Assembly: GCF_020905295.1 (NCBI RefSeq)
Contig: NZ_JAJJMM010000001.1
Span: 6,076,001-6,140,000, forward strand
Source of the DNA: Flavobacterium piscisymbiosum
GTDB taxonomy: Bacteria; Bacteroidota; Bacteroidia; Flavobacteriales; Flavobacteriaceae
Direction: 5' to 3'
DNA length: 64,000 nt
Shown here: positions 1-9,200 of the stretch, one piece after another
Layout of the letters: every line of letters starts with the position of its first letter
Position numbering within the stretch: the first letter of the stretch is position 1
Made by a program: the position numbers and the translations under genes
Notes under the pieces: model-generated
Seen by the model: the letters and a program-made list of their open reading frames with translations, nothing else
Told to the model about the DNA's origin: nothing
Database searches by the model: none

Positions 1-611
1 CTATTCAACAAAAAAACAGTTTAGAAGATTATTATGAATTAAAATTTATTGATAATACTTTAAAAATGGAATTTTTATATTATAATAATGAGATTGTCAA
101 CGGCACTTACTTTATGTCGCCTGGTGAAAACATAAATAACGTTATTGGTTCTTTAGATTTATCTCATAAATGGTCAATTATGTCAGATAAAGAAATAATT
201 AATGGATATTCTGTTTGGAAAAAAAATTATATGTATAAAGGTACTTTGAGTGTTGTTTATAGTAAAACGGTTTTCAACTCAAACAATCAAGAAGTAGCGC
301 AAATTGGCTACGACTCTAGTGGAATGCCTACAAGAGGAGGATATAAAATTTTAAATATAGCTAATAAAAATATTATCTTTGATGTTGATGATATTGATGG
401 GTTTTTTGATAATGATGCAGAAGTTATTTTTTATTTTGATGAGAATGGAGAAATTAGTAGCATAGATACAAACACTAAAGTCTTTTCAGAACCATATACA
501 ATTCTTCCAAAATTTTTAAGGGAACAAAAAGATGGTCCTATATTAAATTTAATGACACCTGCAATGTTATCATATTTCACAAACTTTCTTCCTTTGGTAC
601 CAAATTTTTGA
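1..611 (+). CDS. Hypothetical protein, 5'-truncated by the window edge
   Basis: I do not recognise this protein. The frame is open from base 3 to the stop at 609-611, with no in-frame stop upstream of the first ATG (66), and the upstream codons (ending DYYELKFIDNTLK) read as normal protein. The gene therefore most likely begins outside the window. The visible part is polar, rich in Asn, Asp and Ile, and shows alternating beta-type segments such as FDVDDIDG and VIFYFDENGE. There is no clear transmembrane helix or known motif. The next gene starts 2 bases after its stop, so the two are probably co-transcribed. That it is a real gene is fairly safe; its function is unknown. Confidence 0.6.
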   Translation, partial: IQQKNSLEDYYELKFIDNTLKMEFLYYNNEIVNGTYFMSPGENINNVIGSLDLSHKWSIMSDKEIINGYSVWKKNYMYKGTLSVVYSKTVFNSNNQEVAQIGYDSSGMPTRGGYKILNIANKNIIFDVDDIDGFFDNDAEVIFYFDENGEISSIDTNTKVFSEPYTILPKFLREQKDGPILNLMTPAMLSYFTNFLPLVPNF

Positions 612-613
612 TT

Positions 614-1174
614 ATGAGCAAAATATTCTTCACCTCCGATCATCATTTTGGACACAAAAACATTAATAAATTCTCTAATCGTCCTTTTTCATCTGTTGAA
701 GAAATGGATGAGGAGCTTATAAAAAGATGGAATGAAAAAGTTAATCCAGAAGATGAAGTCTATCATTTAGGAGATGTGGGGCTAATCTCTTCTGCTAAAT
801 TAAAGATCATTTTAGAAAGATTAAATGGAAAGATATACTTAATTAAAGGAAATCATGAAAATGCAGCTTTAGATTGTGCCCCTCGTTTTGAATGGATAAA
901 AGATTATCATGAATTGTCAGTTAAAGATAAAGAAGCTTATAACGGAGAACAATTTATTGTACTATTTCATTATGCTATTAAAGAATGGAATGCCTCTCAC
1001 TATGGGACTTGGCATCTGTATGGGCATTATCATGGAGGGTTAGCAGATGATCCAACTTCTCGTTCAATTGATATTGGTGTGGATTGCCATAATTTTTATC
1101 CTCTTTCGTATGAAGAGATAAAAGAAATTATTCTTAAAAAAGATTGGAAATCTCCAGTCTTTTTAAGAGACTAA
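614..1174 (+). CDS. Calcineurin-like metallophosphoesterase, phage/YfcE-like small type
   Basis: A 186-residue protein carrying the metallophosphoesterase signature in order: SDHHFGH near the N-terminus (metal ligands), YHLGDV near residue 55, GNHE near residue 80, and YGHYHG near residue 140. Such enzymes hydrolyse phosphoester bonds using two metal ions. Small stand-alone proteins of this kind are common in phages and as housekeeping hydrolases. The substrate cannot be told. There is no signal peptide, so it is cytoplasmic. I chose the ATG at 614 rather than the in-frame TTG at 608, because MSKIFFTSDHH is the usual compact start and TTG would overlap the upstream stop. It is tightly coupled to the partial gene before it. 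Confidence 0.85.
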   Translation: MSKIFFTSDHHFGHKNINKFSNRPFSSVEEMDEELIKRWNEKVNPEDEVYHLGDVGLISSAKLKIILERLNGKIYLIKGNHENAALDCAPRFEWIKDYHELSVKDKEAYNGEQFIVLFHYAIKEWNASHYGTWHLYGHYHGGLADDPTSRSIDIGVDCHNFYPLSYEEIKEIILKKDWKSPVFLRD

Positions 1175-1210
1175 GCAACAATAGCCCGATCGCGCAGATT
1201 TATCTCAGCA

Positions 1211-1360
1211 ACGATAGCGCGGATTTGCAATCCGTGCCCGCAAAGATTGGTTTGTTTTCCTTGAAAATCTAAAATGCGCATTAATTTGTGTGACTTTTGT
1301 TTTAATGATTTGTTTTGCGTCTTTGTGTTGCGGACGCGGATTGCAAATCCGCGCTATCGT
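1211..1360. repeat. Long inverted-repeat intergenic element
   Basis: A perfect 24-bp inverted repeat has arms at 1211-1234 and 1337-1360, each containing the core GCGGATTTGCAATCCG or its complement. It continues imperfectly inward for about 10 bp (TGCCCGCAA against CGTCCGCAA). The arms flank about 100 bp of AT-rich non-coding sequence. Each arm is itself partly palindromic. It resembles a MITE-like or REP-like element common between flavobacterial genes. The remainder of this 443-bp gap (1361-1617) is AT-rich leader sequence in which I see no gene. Confidence 0.75.
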
Positions 1361-1617
1361 GATCTTATTTATGATCACAAAATATATAAAAGCTCAAAGA
1401 CAAAATCCTTTGAGCTGTCTTAAAAGTGAGATAATCTAAAGAAAACTCTAAAAACACATTTCAAAAATCCAATCCGGAAACTTAATCTATAAGCTTCCCC
1501 ACTCTCCTATTGACTTTTTTTTAAGCCGTACCCATAATTAGGACCTACTTATTTGTTTTAAATCTATATAAAACAATGCACACAAATTATTTTAACCCCA
1601 TAAAAATTAATTAAAAA

Positions 1618-3402
1618 ATGAGTACAAACCACAACAGAATCAAAGTCGTTGATTTAGAAACAAATCACCCAAATAAAATTTTGAAAACCAACCTAGATGG
1701 TGAATTGGAGTTTAGCGATGTAGAAAATAATTTTCAGCCAAATCTTACCGATGAAAATTTTGGAGCATTCCAGGACTCACTGCAAACTGTTAATACAATT
1801 ACTGGCACAGATAAAATGCCATTTCTAATTGGTTCTCTAGCCCGAATGATGACATGGGCAAACTTTAAATCTCTATTTAAAACAGTAGGAGGAAATTCAA
1901 TATTTGGAAGTGGTAATATTGCTACACCAGACATGGACACAACTACAACTCAAACTGTCTCTGGAGTAAAAACTTTCCTGAACTTAATGTTAGGGTTGCG
2001 AAACGCAGCAAACACTTTTACATCATTTATTGCAAGCACTGCGACAGCATCAAGAACCTGGACTTTTCCTGATAAAAGCGGAATTGTTGCAATGACTTCC
2101 GATTTACCAACAAATATTATTGCCACAGGAACTCAAAATTATGTCCCAAAATACAATAACTCAGGGGGTACGCAAATTGGAAATAGCAGGATTCAAGACG
2201 ATGGAGCATGCATAGGGATAGAAAGTACAAATAAGACGCTTTCAAAAGATATTACTTTAGGAAATCAAAATAATAGAGAAATAGGAATTGAAGAATCCAC
2301 TAATACCACAAAAGGTAGAGATTTAACATTATCTGCAGGCAGGGCAATAAATTATGCTCCTACAGATTTTAATCCTTATACAGCAACGACAGGATTATAT
2401 GCGCTAACAGTTTGGGCTGACCCAAATGGAGATATGTATTTACTTAGTGCGAATAGGTCAGTAATATGGTTTAGACCTAGCGGATCATCTATTTTTACTG
2501 CTTCTGTTATATCTGGTTTTCCAAATCTTGGCCAAAGTGTGCATACATCAGGAGTTACACAAAATGGAGATGCCTATGGTTGTAATGGCAATAAAATTTA
2601 TAAAAGAACTGGAAGAACAGGGAATTTTGTAGATACAGGAATTTTTGCAACAAAGATAGCATGTTCATTTAATTCAAATGATGTGTATTATTATCAAAAT
2701 GGAGTAGGAATTTTTAGATTAATAAATGGAACAGGACCAGGAGTAAATCAAGGAGTTTTAGAAGGAACTTATGATGCTATAACTTATTCAAATCTTAACA
2801 ACGTTTATTACATGCAAGGTACAAAATTGTATAAGCAAACTAATGCAACTGGAGCATTTACTGATACGCTAGCTGGAAATGTGCCTTCTACACCATATAA
2901 GAGTATGTGCATTACACCTTCAAATGATATGTATGTGACAGAGTCTAGAGGAAATATTTCAATTAGAGCTAATGATTCTGGAAACTTTGTGTTTTTTCAA
3001 ACAGTTCCGGCAAGTAACTATGGCCCATCAATGATAGCCACAGATATTAACAATGATGTATATACAGGAGAAGGCTTTGCGAATAATACTGTATTAAATT
3101 GGAAAATTAATTCTGCACTTACTGGAACTAATGATCTTGATGGAGGAACTAATAAGGTAAAAGCAGGAACTGGAAAAGGCACCGGAAAAAGCCGTGTAGA
3201 ATTTTACACAGGCCAAAAAACTGTGTCAGGAACTGACATGCAAGTTGAGAAAATGCGAGTTTGCCTTGACGAGAATGGCAATTTTGTTTACCTCACACCT
3301 CCAAGTTATGCAAATGATACAGACGCTGATGCAGATTCAAATCTTCCTTCAAAAGCTTTTTATAAAATAACAGGAAATCGCACCCTTTTTCAAAAACCTT
3401 AA
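1618..3402 (+). CDS. Tail-fibre-like protein with beta-propeller-like C-terminal region
   Basis: 594 residues. Residues 1-35 are the shared module (STNHNRIKVVDLE, then KILKTNLDGELEFSDV) also found at 3679, 23320 and 24642. Next comes a fibre-like stretch with the TWTFPDKSGIVA motif near residue 150, a signature seen in many phage tail fibres. From about residue 255 to 505 there are short repeats of 40-45 residues with GDMYLL, GDAYGC, NDVYYY, NNVYYM, NDMYVT and NDVYTG, which look like successive beta-propeller blades. No signal peptide or membrane segment is seen. The ATG at 1618 follows an A-rich leader (AATTAATTAAAAA) nearly identical to that of the next gene. A short hairpin (3437-3451) lies after the stop. 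Role inferred: a binding or receptor protein with an exchangeable tip. Confidence 0.7.
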   Translation: MSTNHNRIKVVDLETNHPNKILKTNLDGELEFSDVENNFQPNLTDENFGAFQDSLQTVNTITGTDKMPFLIGSLARMMTWANFKSLFKTVGGNSIFGSGNIATPDMDTTTTQTVSGVKTFLNLMLGLRNAANTFTSFIASTATASRTWTFPDKSGIVAMTSDLPTNIIATGTQNYVPKYNNSGGTQIGNSRIQDDGACIGIESTNKTLSKDITLGNQNNREIGIEESTNTTKGRDLTLSAGRAINYAPTDFNPYTATTGLYALTVWADPNGDMYLLSANRSVIWFRPSGSSIFTASVISGFPNLGQSVHTSGVTQNGDAYGCNGNKIYKRTGRTGNFVDTGIFATKIACSFNSNDVYYYQNGVGIFRLINGTGPGVNQGVLEGTYDAITYSNLNNVYYMQGTKLYKQTNATGAFTDTLAGNVPSTPYKSMCITPSNDMYVTESRGNISIRANDSGNFVFFQTVPASNYGPSMIATDINNDVYTGEGFANNTVLNWKINSALTGTNDLDGGTNKVKAGTGKGTGKSRVEFYTGQKTVSGTDMQVEKMRVCLDENGNFVYLTPPSYANDTDADADSNLPSKAFYKITGNRTLFQKP

Positions 3403-3678
3403 AATGTAAAATCATAAATTTTACAACCTAATAATCGACTTTTTTAAAGTCATCCTTACCCCACTCCCTATTTGTTTTACAGCAATGTAAAATAAAAATC
3501 TATTGTGACGCCACTAACACAATTTTTAAACAATAATTTTTCTGGTTGCCATTTAACCATCAAAAAAGACTAAAAAAAGTCATTTTTGAAGTTACCTCAA
3601 CCTGCATTAATTACGGTTACGCCCTAAAATAACTGAATATACGCCTGTAATTTTTAAACCCGTAATAATTAATTAAAA

Positions 3679-5748
3679 ATGAGTACAAATCACAACAGAA
3701 TTAAAGTGTCAGATCTTGAAACAAGCCAACATGACAAAATTTTAAAAACGAACATGAAAGGTGAATTAGAGTTTAGCGATGTAAGCACTCTAAAAACCGA
3801 AAACTACAATGCACTTGACTGCACCAGCGAAGGTAAAGCCCTAGATGCCAGACAAGGAAAAGTATTGAAAGATATGATTGAGAATAACAACTTTAACCTT
3901 GCTTCTGATTCAGAAACACAAATAACAAATTCAGTTACAGAAGACAATAAAGTTGTTAGTAGATCTAAATTATTTAATTGGTGGAATTGGGTGGTAGCTC
4001 AAACTCAAATCATAAAAGCTGTTTGGAATTTTTCCAAAGGTCTAAAAGTTAGTGACAGTACGAGCAACTATACAACTGAAATGCTTCAAAATATGTTTGT
4101 TGCAAAATTAAATCAAGTAAATAATGGTGTTTGTAAAGCTGAATATGGGTTCGAAACTGTTAAATGGTCAACTGCTAACGGGTATTCAACTTTACTTAAA
4201 CCTATAGCTCCAAATCAAAACAGAACACTAACCCTACCTAATAAATCAGGAACAATTTCTATTGTAAATGATTTTGTTAAAACAGCAGCAGGGACAATTA
4301 CGACACCATCTTTAATTATTCCGAATGGCTCATTAACAACAACACCGCAAAATGGAGCAATAGAGCGTGATGAAAATGGGCAGCTTTGGGAAACACATGC
4401 AGAGATACGAAGCAAATTAGGCAGCGGCTCTTCAGGTATTGAATTAAAAGGAGAATTCAATAACAGTCGTGAAGCTTTAGCTGCAAACTTAAAAGTAGGA
4501 GATTATTACAGTACACCTACTCATACAATTAATGACACAGCATACATAGCAATGACACAAAATCCTGGACATTTGAGTTTAGAGTTCACTAGTTCTAAAG
4601 CTTTTGCTGCCTTTGGAATTAACAATGTAAACAGTATTGATGATTGGAATACTTTTTTTACGTCAAAAGGTTCGTCAAACTTTACTAGAGTAAAGGTTTA
4701 TGGAAATTTAGTTGTCTTTTCAACAAATGATGCTGCAACAATTAAAACTATCAATTTGCCAAATATACAATTAACTAGAATATACTTTAGTTATTTACTT
4801 GCTATAACAGAAATTGATTTGTCAAATAATCACTTGACAGAAATTGATTTAAGCACATTGTCCCCTATATTAGAGACTTTAGTATTGTCAAATAATTTAA
4901 TAACAAAACTAAATCCATACGATACGCTTCCTGAAACATTAAAAAAATTAATTCTAAATAATAATAAACTAAGTGAATTTGAACCTATAAAAGGACTTCC
5001 TAATTCACTTGTTGAATTAAATCTTGAAGAAAATTTACTAGATGCTTTTGGTGATAATATAGAAATGCCAACTAATTTAAAAATTCTTAATCTTAATAAA
5101 AACAAAATAGGGAGTTTTTCAATGGTTGTGCCTAAATTCCTTGAAACACTTCTTTTATCAGGTAACAACTTATCTGATTGGGAATCTAATTCAATACATC
5201 AAACAAATCTATTATTATTAGACCTGTCTTATAATGAATTTTCACATTTTTACATAACAGGGGGATTACCAGACGGAATCAAAACTTTAAAATTATCCCA
5301 CAATAAAATGGATGATTTCTTAACGAGTAAACAATTACCGTGGGCATTAAAACGATTAGAATTAAATGATAATGATTTTGTTGATTTTAACCCTAAATAT
5401 TTGGCAGGTGATGATTTAGAAATTATTTTATTACAAAATAATAAGATCGTTACATTTAATCCTCAGTCCTTAAACGACACTCTGCATAAGCTAAATTTAG
5501 GAAATAATAAAATTGTAAATTTTAATCCAACATTGTTTCCAAGTGAAATAAACACTTTAAATCTTGAAAATAATCCAATTACCTCAATTGGTTGGAACAC
5601 AAATACAAATTGGATTAATTCTTTAGGAATTGAAGAAGGTATATTATATGCCGGAAACACAGTTGGTTCAATAGATGGAACAAATACTAAGTCAATGTTA
5701 AAAGATTTAAGCTGGACAATAACAAAAACTCCTTATCCTTTTTTATAA
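3679..5748 (+). CDS. Tail-fibre-like protein with leucine-rich-repeat C-terminus
   Basis: 689 residues. Residues 1-35 are the shared NHNRIKVSDLE module. Residues about 42-71 carry the EGKALDARQGKVLKD motif typical of phage tail-fibre and baseplate-adjacent proteins. TLTLPNKSGTI lies near residue 185, followed by a GAIERDENGQLWETHAEIR segment typical of fibre shafts. From about residue 370 to 640 there is a run of leucine-rich repeats of about 22 residues (LKKLILNNNKLSEF, LVELNLEENLLDAF, LKILNLNKNKIGSF and others). LRRs are protein-binding folds, so the tip is probably a recognition domain. No signal peptide is seen. Its start and A-rich leader match the preceding gene. LRR as the tip of a fibre-like protein is unusual. 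Confidence 0.75.
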   Translation: MSTNHNRIKVSDLETSQHDKILKTNMKGELEFSDVSTLKTENYNALDCTSEGKALDARQGKVLKDMIENNNFNLASDSETQITNSVTEDNKVVSRSKLFNWWNWVVAQTQIIKAVWNFSKGLKVSDSTSNYTTEMLQNMFVAKLNQVNNGVCKAEYGFETVKWSTANGYSTLLKPIAPNQNRTLTLPNKSGTISIVNDFVKTAAGTITTPSLIIPNGSLTTTPQNGAIERDENGQLWETHAEIRSKLGSGSSGIELKGEFNNSREALAANLKVGDYYSTPTHTINDTAYIAMTQNPGHLSLEFTSSKAFAAFGINNVNSIDDWNTFFTSKGSSNFTRVKVYGNLVVFSTNDAATIKTINLPNIQLTRIYFSYLLAITEIDLSNNHLTEIDLSTLSPILETLVLSNNLITKLNPYDTLPETLKKLILNNNKLSEFEPIKGLPNSLVELNLEENLLDAFGDNIEMPTNLKILNLNKNKIGSFSMVVPKFLETLLLSGNNLSDWESNSIHQTNLLLLDLSYNEFSHFYITGGLPDGIKTLKLSHNKMDDFLTSKQLPWALKRLELNDNDFVDFNPKYLAGDDLEIILLQNNKIVTFNPQSLNDTLHKLNLGNNKIVNFNPTLFPSEINTLNLENNPITSIGWNTNTNWINSLGIEEGILYAGNTVGSIDGTNTKSMLKDLSWTITKTPYPFL

Positions 5749-5859
5749 ATACATTTCCTGAGCATAAATAAATCAAACTGAACAAGTATTCCAAAAAGTC
5801 TTTAAAGTTAGATAGCAAAAGGTTGACTTAGGACCACTATACAAACAGTTCCAAGTTTA

Positions 5860-5898
5860 GGGGAAACTTAAAATTCTTAAGTTTCCCCAACTTTTTCA
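5860..5898 (+). terminator. Rho-independent terminator-like hairpin
   Basis: A perfect 12-bp stem, GGGGAAACTTAA (5860-5871) with TTAAGTTTCCCC (5877-5888), a 5-base loop and a following T tract (CTTTTT). It lies 112 bases after the LRR gene and probably ends its transcript. Confidence 0.75.
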
Positions 5899-6224
5899 TT
5901 CAATATCAAAAAAGCAAATTTCAACCCAACATCCACTTCCTTTACAACTCTGTAAAGCTCCAGAACACCCATGTTAAACTACTAAGCAACTGCTTTTTAA
6001 ACCTCTATTTTAAGCTGACCTTTACAATATCAAAAGGGATAAACAGTGTTAAAAATCCAAAAAAGAACCTTTTATAAAGTGTACTAAACCTGGACAAATC
6101 AATGCAGATTACCAAAACCATTAACCCAAAAATTATGCTTTTTGAGCGCTAAGATTGGTTTGATGCTGCCACAACTTAATCATTCAGAATATGAACAAAA
6201 TCAAAGTCAAAAACACATTAGAAT
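5899..6224. other. Intergenic leader before the giant gene, no gene seen
   Basis: This stretch has no convincing coding region. It presumably holds the promoter for the 6225-19458 gene pair, but no clean TAnnTTTG element could be identified. A 14-codon frame starting at 6191 reads MNKIKVKNTLEYAN and overlaps the start of the giant gene. It is too short to call, although NKIKV recalls the NRIKV of the fibre module. Confidence 0.5.
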
Positions 6225-9200
6225 ATGCCAACTAATCCTATTCCTGCGGTTCCAATTCCTGCAGCAAGATATTATCCCCGACTATCGGAGATAATCACTG
6301 TAGATGATTTACCTGAATTTTTATCGTTTGTCGAAAATGGTTTAAATGCCATTTTTGATAAAATTCATTACAAAAACTTACAATATTCTAAAGGATATCG
6401 CGGCGACTCGGCCTTTTATAGTCTTGACATCGTTACCAGCGAAAGACTGGCTCTTCCGTTGCCATTTGGTTTAGGACTTGTTCTAAACCCGGATCCTGAC
6501 GGAGACTCTACGATTTCCTCATTTCCTATTACGTTAGAATATCAGTGGGAAATTTTAGCTTTCCTAAAAACTTTCAGTTCAAGCAGTTTTTCTTTCTCTA
6601 TAAAAGATTTTTATTCTGTAGGCTTACAGGTTTTTCGCATCAGCGAAGAACAAGTTGTAGCCCACATGATGAACATTTTTGTTGAAGCCGAAGAAGGAAA
6701 AACAAAATATGAAACCCTTCTGGAAGATATTAACGGGCTTCTGAATTTTCCTGAAGCACAAAAACTAAAACTTCCTGAAGGTGCTGAACAATCTATTAGT
6801 AGTGTAATTACACTTATCAATAGCAGTGCGGCTATTACAGAAACAATTCCGTTATTGTTGTTCGCCACATATATTTTAAATGAAGATTTAAGCGCAACGA
6901 AACAAAAATTACAGGAATTCTATAATATCATCGCTCCAGATGGTATCGAAGCTTATATCAAAAGAATTATAACTCCAAAAGCCAAAGCTACATTAGCCTT
7001 GAGCGCCGGTATTGAGTTTCCTCAAAATGTATTACGACCAATAAATGAAGACGGTACTCCTTACATAGATCCAACTGCTAAATCAATGTTCTTATTTGGT
7101 AAGGCCCAACTATATGCTGATACTGAAGCCGGAATTGACTATCAGCTGGAATTAGGAGGAAGTTTAAGTCCTTCTACATTTGCGATGATTGGCAACACGG
7201 GTTTAATTCTTCAATTAGATACTTTAAAAGTCGATTTAAGCAAAAAAACCAATATTCCTGAAGCTGATGCCGATGGACGTCCTAATGATTTCGTTGGAGT
7301 TTATGCGCGAGCCGTTTCGGTTACACTCCCTTCAAGATGGTTTCATGATCCTAAAACAAGCCCTGAAAATGAAAACAAAACACTAAGACTTGGTGCTTCA
7401 GATTTATTAGTAGGTTCAGGTGGTCTTTCAGGAAATATTTACCTGGAGACCGTTAAAAGTATAGGCACTACATTTAATTATTTCAGCGACAAATTCAATT
7501 TCAATTATCCAATCGCCATGTTTGACAGAGGTGAAGACGGTGTTGTAATTAAAAAAGAAATTGCCGATTACGAATCTTTAATTGCCTTTTTACAAGAATT
7601 AAACAGCAAAGGAAAACCTTATGCTTTTGATTATCCCTTATCGCTGACAACACTTTCTAACTTAGCTTCTACGACTATTAAGTCTTCGACAACTTATACT
7701 TTTAGTAACGCTAAGGAATACAAAAGTTTTTTATCTGAATTAAATTTAGACAATACACTTTGGAAAACCATTGGATCTCCGGAAAAAGGTTTTAAAATTG
7801 GTTTCAACAAATTTGATATTTCATTTAAACAGAACAAAGTAATTGGTTCTAATATTAAAGGAAAACTATTATTTGAAAAGCTTAAAATAAAACGTCCAAA
7901 TGAACCTGAAAGACCTTTTAGCGCCATTCTTGAAGGACATTTATACGATGACGGAGATTTTAATCTTACTGCCTCTTTTCCTAAAGAAACAGCTCCTCGT
8001 GCCAATTTACTGAATCTTGTCGATTTTGATTTTTACAGTTTTGAACTGGGGAAACAAGACAAAGATTACTATATAGGAACATCCTGTTATGTTTCGTTTC
8101 CTAGTGTTGTCATGCAGCGATTAATGAAAGGACAGGGAATTAATATTGAAAAACTTCGTATTTACAGCGATGGAAGCATCGAGGTTGAAGGAGGTTCGAT
8201 TCCAATTCCTATCAATTTTTCATTAGAGCTTGGTCCTGTTAAGATGTCCGTTACAAACGTAAACTTTGGTTCTACCCAAATTAACGGACGTAAATATAAT
8301 TTCTTTGGTTTTGATGGAGCCATCAGTATCAATCCGCTTGGAGTTGACGCTCGTGGTGAAGGTGTAAAATATTATTACTGTACTGAAGACGGTCACGAAG
8401 ATTCGTTTATCAGAATTCAAACTATCGAAGTTGACTTAATCATTCCGGGAACAGCCACAGAAGCATCTGCAATGGCCATCATTAATGGTATGATTTCGCT
8501 TCCTGAACCTGGAAAATCTCAAGAATTTAAAGGGCAAGTTTCCTTAAAATTGCCAAAAGCAAAAATTTCAGGTGGTGTTGGCATGCGCTTTATGCCTAAA
8601 TATCCGGCATTTTTAGTAGATGCTCATATTGAGCTTCCTACTCCTATTCCGTTAGGGTTTCTTGCTATTTCTGCTTTTAGAGGTTTATTAGGTTTTAGAT
8701 ATGTAGCAACTAAAGAAGCAGCAGGATTAAATAAAGATAATTCATGGTATGAGTTTTACAAACATCCCAAACCTGGAATTAATATTAATAAATTCAGTGG
8801 ACCACCTGATTCCATGCAGCACAAATCCCCATTCTCTATTGGGGCCGGAGCGACTTTTGGAACCATTGCCGATGGCGGACATGTATTGTCTTTAAGGGCG
8901 ATGCTGTTATTATCTCTTCCTACTCTATTTTATATTGAGGCAGGATTAAATGTTATTGCCGGACGATTAGGACTTATTGAAGATGATCCTAGCAATCCTC
9001 CTTTCTTTGCCATAGTGGCATTTGGTGATGATTCCTTAGAGTTGGCAGCCGGAGCAGAATTTAGTATTCCTAAAAATACTGGCGAAATCTTTCAGCTGCA
9101 TGCTTTGCTGGAAGCAGGTTTCTTCTTTAAAAACCAAAAACCCTGGTATGTAAATATTGGATCGAGAAAAGACCCAATTATGGCCAGAATCCTGACTTTA

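Noticed and set aside
6191..6235. A 14-codon frame MNKIKVKNTLEYAN before the giant gene, similar to the start of the fibre module
   Set aside because: Too short. The likeness is limited to NKIKV, and it overlaps the better start at 6225.
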